From: Corynebacterium casei LMG S-19264
GTDB lineage: Bacteria > Actinomycetota > Actinomycetes > Mycobacteriales > Mycobacteriaceae
Direction of reading: 5' to 3'
Assembly: GCF_000550785.1 (NCBI RefSeq)
Contig: NZ_CP004350.1
Coordinates: forward strand, 2,336,009 to 2,400,008
DNA length: 64,000 bases
The notes beneath the pieces were generated by a model that was given only the letters and a program-made list of their open reading frames with translations, searched no databases and had not been told where the DNA came from. The translations under genes and the position numbers were made by a program. Below are positions 10,501 through 18,857 of this stretch, piece by piece. Numbering within the stretch: position 1 is the stretch's first letter; the number at the start of each line of letters is the position of its first letter.

Positions 10501-11522
10501 TAATCTTCCTTTGAAACATCGTAAGCGGTCGCGGCGAATGCACGCGTGAGTAGTTGGACGGCGCAAACCAGATCACTGGTGTCAGTGTCGGTGCATGCCA
10601 TGGCAAGCGAGTTTGGCAGTTGTGACTGTGCTTGCCCCCAAACAATTACTTTCAAGGATACTAGAGACTTTTCCCCATCCAGGAAAGGGTCATGGAAAAT
10701 GTCGTCGCTCGCCGAAGATTCCTGACTGCGTTCTAATACAACCGGCACTTGTTCGGGTTCGAGGAATTCTCCCGAAAGACCACGCGTCGACCAGATGCTT
10801 GCCGCACACCGTGCCACAGCAAGACCGACGTTTATACTCGCGGGGAGATCCGCCGGCTGATCAATGCGCGATCCAGTGTGGATCACGCGTGCATCCGCCG
10901 TAAAGTCACGCAGTGCGCGGCCAGGGTTGACGGTGGCATCGCGCTCTGGCGAGAGTTGCTCTAGCTCTGCATCCGCGGCATCGGCAAGCTCATGCAAACG
11001 ATCTGCCACCATGACACCGTCATCGGTGATTGACCACAGCAATGCCAAAAGCCCGGTGATATAGCGACTTGGTGATGCCCCATCCGCCGTTGGCGGAATT
11101 GGGAAATTAATGGTGTCCGCGGGGGCGTCTTCATTCAGCGGACCGCGGCCTGGGCCGATGAGTGCAGTTGTAGCACCACGACGCGCGGCGCTAATGAGCG
11201 CCAAGGATGCCCAATCAGCATCCGCGCGCTCTCCCACCACGATGACCAAGTCCAGCGGACCCACAAAATGTGGCAGCTTATCCGTGACCGACATTGGCCA
11301 TGGAAGCGGCGATATTAATTCAATAACCATCTCTGCCGCCGCACGCGCGACTTGGTCTGTTGGCAGGATAACGATGGAGCGAAACTCTGCCCCGCGTAGC
11401 GTTCCCAGGTGCTGGGTATGTGCGGCGATGGTGCGGATTTGCGCACCTTCGTGTGCGACATCGAAAAATCGCACGGTTTCCGGGTCATACGAAGCCCCGG
11501 AAAAATAACCATCATCTGTCAT
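10500..11522 (-). CDS. TobH-like SIS-domain protein upstream of manA
   Basis: 340 residues, matching by position and sequence character the conserved actinobacterial protein between manA and pmmA (Rv3256c in M. tuberculosis as remembered). The middle (LDLVIVVGERADADWASLAL, then ARRGATTALIGPGRGPL) has the alternating strand/glycine pattern of a sugar-isomerase (SIS) fold like the bifunctional phosphoglucose/phosphomannose isomerases. No catalytic set is certain, and its reaction is not established. The start is ATG at 11522 (MTDDGYFSGASYDPE). It reads into manA with a one-base overlap. Confidence 0.85.
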   Translation of the reverse strand: MTDDGYFSGASYDPETVRFFDVAHEGAQIRTIAAHTQHLGTLRGAEFRSIVILPTDQVARAAAEMVIELISPLPWPMSVTDKLPHFVGPLDLVIVVGERADADWASLALISAARRGATTALIGPGRGPLNEDAPADTINFPIPPTADGASPSRYITGLLALLWSITDDGVMVADRLHELADAADAELEQLSPERDATVNPGRALRDFTADARVIHTGSRIDQPADLPASINVGLAVARCAASIWSTRGLSGEFLEPEQVPVVLERSQESSASDDIFHDPFLDGEKSLVSLKVIVWGQAQSQLPNSLAMACTDTDTSDLVCAVQLLTRAFAATAYDVSKED

Positions 11523-11576
11523 GCGTTCAAGCCTAGTAAAAGGTGTACTTCGGTGGTGGCGCGGTAATCTATTTGC

Positions 11577-12332
11577 ATGACTTTTTCAGCAGATTCCCCG
11601 GTAAGTCCCCAACCTGTTGTTCTCATTGGTGGTGGACCAGGAGCGTGGGATTTGATCACGGTGCGCGGCATGCATGCGCTGCAGAATGCTGATGTGATTC
11701 TCGCGGATCATTTGGGCCCCACCGCTGAGCTAAACAAACTGTGCGATGTGGACTCAAAAGAAATAATTGATGTCTCCAAGCTGCCTTATAAAAAGTCAGT
11801 GTCGCAGGACCGGATAAACGAGCTTCTCATTTCACATGCGCACGCGGGTAAGAAGGTTGCACGTTTAAAGGGCGGTGACCCTTTCGTCTTTGGCCGTGGC
11901 TTTGAAGAGGTCCAGGCCCTGGCCGAGGCGGGTATCGCGACTGAGGTTATCCCCGGCGTGACTTCTGCGGTCTCGGTTCCGGCGAGTGCCGGCGTGCCAG
12001 TTACCCAGCGCGGTATCGTGCATGCGTTTACGGTTGTGTCCGGGCATTTGCCTCCAGGACACGAAAAGAGCCAGGTGGACTGGGCAGCATTGGCGCGCTC
12101 CGGTGCGACCTTGAGCGTGATCATGGGTGTTCGCAATGCGGGTGCCATCGCGGATGCACTACTCGCCGGTGGCCTCGCCGCGACAACGCCGGTTGCCATT
12201 ATTGAAAACGGCACCATAGATGAAGAGCGTGTCTTTAAGACGACGTTGGCGTCTATGGGTGAAAAGACCGCCGAGGCACAGATTGTGCCACCGGCGGTGT
12301 TTGTGATTGGTGAAGTCGCGGACCTGCGCTAA
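11577..12332 (+). CDS. cobA: Uroporphyrinogen-III C-methyltransferase (SUMT)
   Basis: 251 residues. Methylates uroporphyrinogen III at C2 and C7 with SAM to give precorrin-2, the first step to sirohaem. Signatures: GGGPGAWDLITVRG (SAM loop, residues 18-31), ARLKGGDPFVFGRG and VIPGVTSAVSVPA. There is no precorrin-2 dehydrogenase domain fused, unlike CysG, so the oxidation step must come from elsewhere. No Shine-Dalgarno is seen; TAATCT six bases before ATG suggests a leaderless transcript. It faces the TSUP permease and sits beside the chelatase and sulfite reductase, which use or need its product. Confidence 0.93.
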   Translation: MTFSADSPVSPQPVVLIGGGPGAWDLITVRGMHALQNADVILADHLGPTAELNKLCDVDSKEIIDVSKLPYKKSVSQDRINELLISHAHAGKKVARLKGGDPFVFGRGFEEVQALAEAGIATEVIPGVTSAVSVPASAGVPVTQRGIVHAFTVVSGHLPPGHEKSQVDWAALARSGATLSVIMGVRNAGAIADALLAGGLAATTPVAIIENGTIDEERVFKTTLASMGEKTAEAQIVPPAVFVIGEVADLR

Positions 12333-12335
12333 GAA

Positions 12336-13304
12336 CTAGCGGGCGGTTGCTTCTTCGGGTGCGCGGACTGCTTTCGCGTCCGCACCATCACCTTCTTTGG
12401 CAGCTTCCGCTGCTTCCTCTTCTGCATCTTGGGCGCGCTGTGCACGGGCACGGAAGTGTCCACGCAAGGTTGCAGCGATTCCGATTGCAATGATGCCTAA
12501 GTGAATAAACCATGCCCAGAAGGTGGAAGGCTCGAAGCCGAGGCCACCGTAAACGGTAGAGATATTCAGCGCCGCAATGGCGGTGCCAACTAGGCCACCA
12601 AGAACAATCGGGTTGAGACGAGAGACCAACCAGGCTGCGATGGGAGCAGCAATTGAACCACCAATAAGTAGGGCAACGATAGCACCGAGGTGAGCGACGA
12701 GCTCTTCCCACAGGCCAAAGACGAAGCCCAAGGTTGCGCCAAGAGTGACCAAGAATTCAGCCGCCGAAACGGTACCGACTACGCGGCGTGGCTTTTCACG
12801 GCCTGCTGCCAACAAGGTGGACGTGGTGACCGGCCCCCAGCCGCCGCCACCGGTGGCATCAACCATGCCACCGACAGATCCGAGACCAATCAAAAATGGT
12901 GCGGAGTGCGGCTTATTAGAAACGGTGCGCTTGATTTTTCCGCGGCTAAAGCGCCACATCAGGTTCAACGCGATGATGAACAAGATCGTAGAGGTAATGG
13001 GTTCAGCTGCATCCAAAGAAAGATTCGACAGCAAGGTCGCGCCGATAAATGCAGCGATAGCACCGGGAATGGCTAGGGAGAAAACAATCTTCCAGTCCAC
13101 GTTGCCAAAGCGCCAGTGGCTAAATCCGGAAACCAACGTGGTGCCCAGTTCTGCTGTGTGAACCACAGCTGATGCTTGGGCAGGGCCCAGTCCGGCTAGA
13201 AATAGCAGCAGCGTCGTGGAGGTGACGCCAAAGCCCATGCCAATTCCGCCGTCGACTAGTTGCGCAGCAAAGCCTGCTATAGCAATAAAAATAAGCGTGG
13301 GCAT
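12336..13304 (-). CDS. TSUP (TauE/SafE) family permease, CysZ-like
   Basis: 322 residues with about eight hydrophobic segments in two homologous halves, for example GFAAQLVDGGIGMGFGVTST near the N-terminus and LIGLGSVGGMVDATGGGGWG in the middle. This is the classic TSUP repeat. The last 45 residues are a charged Ala/Glu-rich cytosolic tail. TSUP proteins move sulfite, sulfate or organosulfonates. In C. glutamicum a TSUP member (CysZ) of the cys cluster is implicated in sulfate uptake. It follows sirB by 27 bases and ends 3 bases from cobA (convergent). TAGGAT six bases before the ATG could be an extra internal promoter. Confidence 0.88.
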   Translation of the reverse strand: MPTLIFIAIAGFAAQLVDGGIGMGFGVTSTTLLLFLAGLGPAQASAVVHTAELGTTLVSGFSHWRFGNVDWKIVFSLAIPGAIAAFIGATLLSNLSLDAAEPITSTILFIIALNLMWRFSRGKIKRTVSNKPHSAPFLIGLGSVGGMVDATGGGGWGPVTTSTLLAAGREKPRRVVGTVSAAEFLVTLGATLGFVFGLWEELVAHLGAIVALLIGGSIAAPIAAWLVSRLNPIVLGGLVGTAIAALNISTVYGGLGFEPSTFWAWFIHLGIIAIGIAATLRGHFRARAQRAQDAEEEAAEAAKEGDGADAKAVRAPEEATAR

Positions 13305-13331
13305 GTGTTCATCCTAAGTAGTTTGGGGCAC

Positions 13332-14084
13332 TCATGCTGACAAAGCAGCGGTGGCGCGACGGGATTGGTGAAGGCGGGTAGCTAATACTTCAGAAAGTAG
13401 CGTTCCCAAGGGCTGTGAGCTGGTAATATTCGAACCCGTGAGCTGCATCATGTTTGGCAGCGAGTGGTTCAAAGAATCCAGCAAAAGCCCTTGCGTTACA
13501 AACAGTGGCAGCATGTGCATTCGTGGATGTGCGGTTGCCTGCAAGCGCAAGCCTTCACTCCCCCACAGGTAGCCAGCTTTGCCGGCACCGGAGGTGGCGA
13601 ACAAGGTGCTGGTCTGCAGCCCAGTGGCATCAGCCAGACGAACCGACAAACGCACGACGGACTCATTGGCTTGGGCATTGGATGAGCCCACCGCGTACAA
13701 GATGACGTGTGGGTTTTCCTCCGGCGCTACATCGCGTGCCAGCTGGGTCTCGAGGATTTCCAGTAGCTCAGTTCCCGTGCCCAACCGTGGGGTGGGATGC
13801 AACTCCACGCCGCTTACTCGACGGGCTTCTTCCATGACATTCGGGACGTCATAGCGCATGTGAAAACCGTTGGTAAACAGCAAAGGCATCAATGTGGCCT
13901 CGTCGAAGCCGTGCTCGCGTAGTTCTAGCGAGGCATCAACAAGCGAAGGCGTATTGAACTCCAAGTGAGCTGCCTTGCCATAAGCCCCAGTCAGTTCCGC
14001 GGTTCGCGCAACGAGCTTATCGATACCTGGTGCTGCCTGCGCATGGCGCGACCCGTGCGACAATGCGATAAATGCCTGGTTCAT
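13332..14084 (-). CDS. Sirohydrochlorin ferrochelatase (CbiX/SirB family)
   Basis: 250 residues with two CbiX-type halves. The first begins MNQAFIALSHGSRH, with catalytic His10 in the usual beta-strand position; FTNGFHMRYDV supplies a second metal-site histidine. The second half restarts at PHVILYAVGSSNAQANE, where the His is replaced by Gly-Ser, the normal degenerate copy. It inserts iron into sirohydrochlorin to form sirohaem for the reductase encoded upstream. It overlaps the zinc-ribbon gene by four bases (ATGA), so the two are translationally coupled. Confidence 0.9.
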   Translation of the reverse strand: MNQAFIALSHGSRHAQAAPGIDKLVARTAELTGAYGKAAHLEFNTPSLVDASLELREHGFDEATLMPLLFTNGFHMRYDVPNVMEEARRVSGVELHPTPRLGTGTELLEILETQLARDVAPEENPHVILYAVGSSNAQANESVVRLSVRLADATGLQTSTLFATSGAGKAGYLWGSEGLRLQATAHPRMHMLPLFVTQGLLLDSLNHSLPNMMQLTGSNITSSQPLGTLLSEVLATRLHQSRRATAALSA

Positions 14085-14320
14085 AGGTCGTGCCCTTTCT
14101 TCTTCAACGAGTTGGCCAGTGCTTCTTGGGATGACGGCGCTGCAGCCGGAGTGACTGGCGCTTCATCCTGTCCGTGAAAATAGACGGAAAATACGCGCAA
14201 GCAATCCTGGCAAGACCAGGCGAAGTCTGTTTCCTCATCTGGAAACAGCAGCTCACCGGCGCAGTATGGGCAGTGCAGTGGGTGGTTACGGTTGGGATTA
14301 GGCTCGCGACGAAACCTCAT
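14081..14320 (-). CDS. Zinc-ribbon mini-protein of the sulfite reductase operon (CysX-like)
   Basis: 79 residues. Four cysteines form two CxxC knuckles (C17-P-Y-C20 and C37-Q-D-C40) 16 residues apart, a zinc-ribbon or rubredoxin-like arrangement. The Pro/Ala-rich C-terminus looks unstructured. Position and size match CysX of C. glutamicum, proposed as a redox partner of sulfite reductase; the spacing is not that of a plant-type ferredoxin. It overlaps both neighbours by four bases, so its output is tied to the reductase and chelatase. It could deliver electrons, help metal-centre insertion, or be a structural zinc protein. Confidence 0.8.
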   Translation of the reverse strand: MRFRREPNPNRNHPLHCPYCAGELLFPDEETDFAWSCQDCLRVFSVYFHGQDEAPVTPAAAPSSQEALANSLKKKGHDL

Positions 14321-15996
14321 GACAAGTCCTCATCATCGGCGCGCAGAATCCAGTCACGGAACTGCTCGCCGGGTTGACGCTGGTCCTTGAAATTGGTGAC
14401 CACGCGGGTGACGTACTCAGTTACTTCAGTTGCCTTGACCTTGTGTCCACGCAGCTTCTTACCAAAGTCCGCATTCAGGCCCATTGCGCCACCGAGGTGC
14501 ACCTGGAAACCTTCGATGCGGTTGCCGTCCTCATCAGTCAGAGTCTGGCCCTTGAAACCGATGTCTGCGACCTGGGTGCGGGCGCAAGAGTTCGGGCAAC
14601 CGTTTAACGTGATGGAGATTGGGACATCCAGATCGCCCAGGGTTTCCTCTAGGTCGTCCACGAGTTCAATCGCACGGGACTTAGTGGTGGTGTGCGCCAG
14701 CTTGCAGAACTCCAGGCCGGTGCAGCTCATGACGCCACGGCGGAACTCCGATGGGTTGGAGTACAAACCGGTCTCATCGAGTGCCTTGGATAGTGGCTCG
14801 ATGATTTCTGGCTTGACGTCGAGGAACAACAGCTCCTTCATCGGGGTGGTGCGAACGCGTTCGATGCCGAAGGATTCAGCAACTTCTGCAATCGCGATGA
14901 GTTGCTCGCCGGTGGTGTGTCCAACGGTCGGCTTCACGCCCACGTAGAAGTTGCCGTCTTGCTGCTTGTGCACGCCAACATGGTCACGGTTGCCCATGTG
15001 TGGAACGGTTGGGATGCCGTCTTGCAGTGGGGACTCCAAGTATTCATCTTCGAGCACCTGACGGAACTTCTCAAGGCCCCACTGAGCAACAAGGAATTTC
15101 AGGCGCGCACGGTTGCGCAGACGACGGAAGCCGTAGTCACGGAAGATGGAGACCACACCATGCCAAACCTCTGGAACGCGCTCAAGCGGCACGAAAGCAC
15201 CAATGGATTGCGCAAGCATCGGGTTAGTGGACAAGCCACCGCCCACGAAGCAGTCAAAGCCCGGGCCAAATTCTGGGTGGTTGGTGCCAACGAAAGAAAC
15301 ATCCTGAATCTCATGGGTGACGTCCTGACGGGCGTTGCCAGAAATCGCGGTCTTGAACTTACGTGGCAGGTTCTGCACGTCATCGCGGTTAAGGTACTCA
15401 TTGACAATGGTCTCAATCGCCGGGGTGGCGTCAATGATTTCGTCTTCTGCAACACCAGCTACAGGCGATCCCAAGATGACACGTGGAACGTCGCCACACC
15501 CCATCATGGTGGAAAGACCTACTGCTTCGAGACGATCCCAGATTTCAGGCATGTCTTCAATACGAATCCAGTGCAGCTGAATGTTCTGACGGTCTGTGAA
15601 GTCCGCAGTAGAACGAGCGAATTCCTTAGAAATTTCACCCACAACGCGCAGTTGCTGTGGAGTAGCTCGGCCACCGTCGAAGCGGATACGAAGCATAAAA
15701 TACTCGTCTTGAAGCTCCGAATTGGACAACTGTCCCGTATGCTCACCACCAAGGTTCTGCTTACGCTGGGTATAAATACCCAACCACTTAAAGCGTGGTG
15801 CTAAGTCCTCCGGCGGGATAGAAGCAAAGCCTTGCTTGGAGTAAATATCAATAACGCGTTGCTTGGCAGAAAGGCCGGGATCTTCCTGCTTAATGCGCTC
15901 ATCATTATTGAGCGGTTCGGTGCCGTCAATTTTCCACTGGCCTTCAGGCTTGGGCGCGCGCCGAGCGCGTGGCTTTTTATCTGTCGCAGTGGTCAT
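14317..15996 (-). CDS. Ferredoxin-dependent sulfite reductase, Tyr-Cys type
   Basis: 559-residue sirohaem/[4Fe-4S] reductase. Cluster ligands are C425 and C431 (SCTGLEFCKLA) and C467 and C471 (LNGCPNSCA). Tyr75 (GIYTQRKQ) and Cys167 (MMGCGDVPR) lie 92 residues apart, exactly as the cross-linked Tyr69-Cys161 pair of M. tuberculosis SirA, arguing for sulfite rather than nitrite reduction. It reduces sulfite to sulfide for cysteine synthesis. A basic N-terminal tail (about 20 residues) precedes the first half-domain. It leads the leftward operon with the zinc-ribbon protein, sirohydrochlorin chelatase and TSUP permease. An McbR-like operator lies 70 bases upstream. No cysH, cysD or cysN is nearby. 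Product name cysI or sirA; nirA is the alternative. Confidence 0.93.
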   Translation of the reverse strand: MTTATDKKPRARRAPKPEGQWKIDGTEPLNNDERIKQEDPGLSAKQRVIDIYSKQGFASIPPEDLAPRFKWLGIYTQRKQNLGGEHTGQLSNSELQDEYFMLRIRFDGGRATPQQLRVVGEISKEFARSTADFTDRQNIQLHWIRIEDMPEIWDRLEAVGLSTMMGCGDVPRVILGSPVAGVAEDEIIDATPAIETIVNEYLNRDDVQNLPRKFKTAISGNARQDVTHEIQDVSFVGTNHPEFGPGFDCFVGGGLSTNPMLAQSIGAFVPLERVPEVWHGVVSIFRDYGFRRLRNRARLKFLVAQWGLEKFRQVLEDEYLESPLQDGIPTVPHMGNRDHVGVHKQQDGNFYVGVKPTVGHTTGEQLIAIAEVAESFGIERVRTTPMKELLFLDVKPEIIEPLSKALDETGLYSNPSEFRRGVMSCTGLEFCKLAHTTTKSRAIELVDDLEETLGDLDVPISITLNGCPNSCARTQVADIGFKGQTLTDEDGNRIEGFQVHLGGAMGLNADFGKKLRGHKVKATEVTEYVTRVVTNFKDQRQPGEQFRDWILRADDEDLS

Positions 15997-16065
15997 GTTT
16001 GGTCCTAACGTGGGGAGTTAAATCGTTTAGAACCAAGTTAATCACACCACTTAGTTCGCACAATA

Positions 16066-16081
16066 CAGACAGAGCGGTCTA
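16066..16081. promoter_or_regulatory. Putative McbR operator upstream of the sulfite reductase operon
   Basis: CAGAC-N6-GTCTA differs by one base from the McbR consensus TAGAC-N6-GTCTA known from C. glutamicum, where this TetR-type regulator represses sulfur assimilation genes. It is 70 bases upstream of the reductase ATG, with symmetrical flanks (TA before, TAG after). Confidence 0.65.
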
Positions 16082-16163
16082 TAGATTTATTTATGCCGGT
16101 TTCACCGCCAAGCAGCACGAATGGAAAAGTGTCCCGCCGAATATAATGATGCGGGAAAACACG

Positions 16164-16200
16164 AAACTCGCCTCAAAGCGGTTGCTTTAGAGGCGAGTTT
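16164..16200 (-). terminator. Terminator downstream of pmmB
   Basis: AAACTCGCCTC and GAGGCGAGTTT form an 11-base-pair perfect stem, extended by an inner AAAGC/GCTTT. On the minus strand it ends in GTTTCGTGTTTTC. It lies 38 bases after the pmmB stop and insulates the sulfur operon promoter. Confidence 0.75.
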
Positions 16201-16238
16201 TAGTGCGTTAAGGAGTGTTTTCTCCTCCTATTATGACC

Positions 16239-17606
16239 TTAAGCGCGGATGATTCCGAGCACGCGTTCGACTATGCCGTCGACCTCTTTTTGGGTCTTGG
16301 CCTCGACATTTAGGCGCAAGAGCGGCTCGGTGTTGGAGGCGCGAACGTTAAACCAGGCGTCGGTTCCCTTCAATTCCACGGTGACACCATCAAGTTCATC
16401 AACAGACTCAATGTCATCTGCCATCTCATCCAGGATGGCCTTCTGGCTAGCCGCTTGGTCAGCCACGGTGGAGTTGATTTCACCGGAGGCTTGATAGCGG
16501 GAGTACTGAGCCATAAGTTCCGAAAGAGACTGCTCTGTCTGCCCCAGTGCGGCAAGCACATGGAGGGCGGCGAGCATACCAGAATCTGCGTTCCAGAATT
16601 CCTGGAAGTAGTAGTGCGCGGAGTGCTCTCCACCAAAGGCCGCGGAATGCTCTGCCATTTGCGCCTTAATAAAAGAGTGCCCCACACGGGTGCGCACGGC
16701 CTTGCCACCGTGTTCTGCAACCAGCTCTGGCACCGTCTTGGAGGTGATCAGGTTGTGGATGATGGTCGCGCCTGGGAACTTTGCCAAGTAGCGCTCCGCT
16801 ACCAGTGCACAGATAGCCGATGGGGACACAGGATCGCCCTTTTCATCAACTACGAAGCAACGGTCAGCATCACCGTCAAAGGCTAGACCGATATCTGCGC
16901 CTTGCTCAACCACAAATTTCTGCAAGTCCACAAGGTTCTTTGGATCCAGTGGATTAGCTTCATGGTTCGGGAAGGTGCCGTCGAGTTCGAAGTAGAGCGG
17001 GCGGACATCGAAAGGCAATGCTTCAAAGACAGCTGGAACGGTGTGCCCACCCATGCCATTAGCAGCATCCACGGCAACAACCAGTGGACGCGAGGTCTTC
17101 AGGTCAACCAGGTCGTTGAGGAAGTCCGCGTAATCATCCAAAATGTCGCGGTGGGAGACAGTACCCGGGGTGACATCGGCAGGCGCAATACCTTCGACCA
17201 TCTTGTCTTTGATATCTGCCAGGCCGGTTGCCTCACCCACTGGAGTTGCACCCTTGCGGCACAACTTGATGCCGTTGTACTGCGCCGGATTGTGCGAGGC
17301 AGTAAACATAGCGCCGGCACAGTTGAAAGTGCCCGCTGCGAAATAGAGCTGGTCGGTAGCGCACAGGCCCAGCTGCACAACATCCAAGCCTTGAGAGGTG
17401 ACACCCTCAGCGAAGGCATCTGCCAACGCAGGCGATGATGGGCGCATGTCGTGGCCGATAGCCACAGTGGTCTCGCCCTCCCCGCGCAGGAGGTCAGCAA
17501 ACGCTGCTCCTACATCGCGGACAAATGCTTCATCAATGTCTTGGCCGACAACGCCACGAACGTCATAGGCTTTAATCACTACATCCAGTGCTTCACGGTT
17601 ACGCAT
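16239..17606 (-). CDS. pmmB: Phosphomannomutase/phosphoglucomutase
   Basis: 455 residues of the alpha-D-phosphohexomutase family. Phosphoserine loop TASHNP with Ser104; metal site DGDADR (Asp244, Asp246, Asp248); sugar-binding EHSAHYYF; C-terminal phosphate site RASNTEPLLRLN. It converts mannose-6-P to mannose-1-P between ManA and the guanylyltransferase. The ATG at 17606 has no ribosome site but has TAAACT eight bases upstream, suggesting a leaderless mRNA. In C. glutamicum and mycobacteria this gene lies next to the TobH-like gene; here 4.6 kb of sulfur genes separate them. Confidence 0.95.
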   Translation of the reverse strand: MRNREALDVVIKAYDVRGVVGQDIDEAFVRDVGAAFADLLRGEGETTVAIGHDMRPSSPALADAFAEGVTSQGLDVVQLGLCATDQLYFAAGTFNCAGAMFTASHNPAQYNGIKLCRKGATPVGEATGLADIKDKMVEGIAPADVTPGTVSHRDILDDYADFLNDLVDLKTSRPLVVAVDAANGMGGHTVPAVFEALPFDVRPLYFELDGTFPNHEANPLDPKNLVDLQKFVVEQGADIGLAFDGDADRCFVVDEKGDPVSPSAICALVAERYLAKFPGATIIHNLITSKTVPELVAEHGGKAVRTRVGHSFIKAQMAEHSAAFGGEHSAHYYFQEFWNADSGMLAALHVLAALGQTEQSLSELMAQYSRYQASGEINSTVADQAASQKAILDEMADDIESVDELDGVTVELKGTDAWFNVRASNTEPLLRLNVEAKTQKEVDGIVERVLGIIRA

Positions 17607-17695
17607 AACCCGAAAGTTTAGCCGCCTTCAGCAATCAGGCGGCTATCGGGCAGTTCATTTGGCGGCCGTGTTGCCGACATCATAGGAAAAACCTT

Positions 17696-18148
17696 TTAAG
17701 GCTCCGGGGTCACATCCGGCACAACCGACAGGTGAGCGCGGCGGCGCTGGTGCGCATCTGCGACGCGGCGAGTGCGGAAGACTGGATGGTTTGAGCGCTG
17801 CGGATCTGCACCATCAAAGTTTGCCTGATAATCAATTGGGTCGCGTCCAGCGCCGGCAGTGTTGTCATCCACCAAGCCGGTGGTCACGCGGCCAGCCTCA
17901 CGCACTGCCTCGGCCAAGGCCATCAGCTCTTCATCATCAAAGAGCTCAATGTGGTCAACGCGCACGAGCTCCCAGCCTTGAGGAGCAGTAATCTTATCCG
18001 CGTGGTCTGAGCACAAGTCCCAGGAATGCGGGTCATGCTCTTCAACCAACGGGCCAACAACGGCGGTTTGCTCACTGTAGGCATATGTCAACGTCGCTAC
18101 GGCCGGACGGCCGCAGCCAGGGCGGGTACAACGACGAAACTCATTCAC
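17696..18148 (-). CDS. DUF3499 family zinc-binding-like protein
   Basis: 150 residues from the GTG at 18148 (VNEFRRCTRPGC). The box TAGACT eight bases before it excludes the earlier TTG codon and implies a leaderless message. The N-terminal half is well conserved in Actinobacteria: CTRPGCGRPAVATLTYAY, HSWDLCSDHADKITAPQGW. The cysteines and histidines could bind zinc. The C-terminus (QRSNHPVFRTRRVADAHQRR) is basic. It is the orthologue by position of Rv3258c; function is unknown. It is always next to pmm and whiB2. Confidence 0.85.
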   Translation of the reverse strand: MNEFRRCTRPGCGRPAVATLTYAYSEQTAVVGPLVEEHDPHSWDLCSDHADKITAPQGWELVRVDHIELFDDEELMALAEAVREAGRVTTGLVDDNTAGAGRDPIDYQANFDGADPQRSNHPVFRTRRVADAHQRRRAHLSVVPDVTPEP

Positions 18149-18265
18149 GAGAAACAAGTCTAAACCCTAACTTGAGATTTAGATAGTCCCCCAGCAAATC
18201 TCACCCTCACGCCCCCTCGCGTGGCGCGGCACAGATTTCAATGCGCAAGTCTTAGAATGTGGGGC

Positions 18266-18736
18266 ATGAGTACAGCGCGCAACCACATTCGCCCCGCGCG
18301 CGACCGACATGGTCGCGGCTTGCGTGGACCGATGTTGCCGCAGCAAACCCCACGCTTTCGCACCCGTGGCCAGCACTTCGACATGGAGGTACTGGAAGCC
18401 TACTCCCCCATCCACAATGCTTATTTGGATGAGCTGTTGGGCCTCGACATCGCAGTCGATACCGTGCCGCGTATGCGCCTGCGCGCGGACATCACCATCT
18501 TGCCCGATGATATCGTGGCTGATGGCCCTGTCCCCCTGGGACGCATTGTGCCTGCCGGCGTGGACGCTGAGGGGCGCCCTACTCGCGCGCGTTTGGTGGT
18601 CTTTCGCAAGCCCATTGAGTCCCGGTGTGCCAACCGGCAAGAGCGCGAAGAACTACTCAGCGCAGTATTGACTGCCCTAGTAGCCAATTACCTCAACATC
18701 GATCCTGAGGTCATCGATCCCCGGTTTAACTGGTGA
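18266..18736 (+). CDS. Metallopeptidase-family protein without an HExxH motif
   Basis: 156 residues from the ATG at 18266. TAGAAT ends seven bases before the start, the pattern of a leaderless promoter; an earlier in-frame ATG at 18221 lies upstream of that box. Position and sequence match Rv3259 and relatives annotated as zincin-like metallopeptidases. I see no HExxH, so peptidase activity is doubtful. The N-terminus is Arg/His-rich. The core DMEVLEAYSPIHNAYLDELL and the acidic C-terminus are conserved-looking. It is transcribed divergently from DUF3499 and convergently with whiB2. Confidence 0.8.
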   Translation: MSTARNHIRPARDRHGRGLRGPMLPQQTPRFRTRGQHFDMEVLEAYSPIHNAYLDELLGLDIAVDTVPRMRLRADITILPDDIVADGPVPLGRIVPAGVDAEGRPTRARLVVFRKPIESRCANRQEREELLSAVLTALVANYLNIDPEVIDPRFNW

Positions 18737-18857
18737 CAAAACAACAACCCCACCACATGGTGAGGTTATGTTGTTAAATTTTGCCCCTAGCCGCGTCAAC
18801 ACCACTACCAGTCAGGGCACTGGCACTAATCTCTCACGCGTTGAAAGTTGAACGCAA

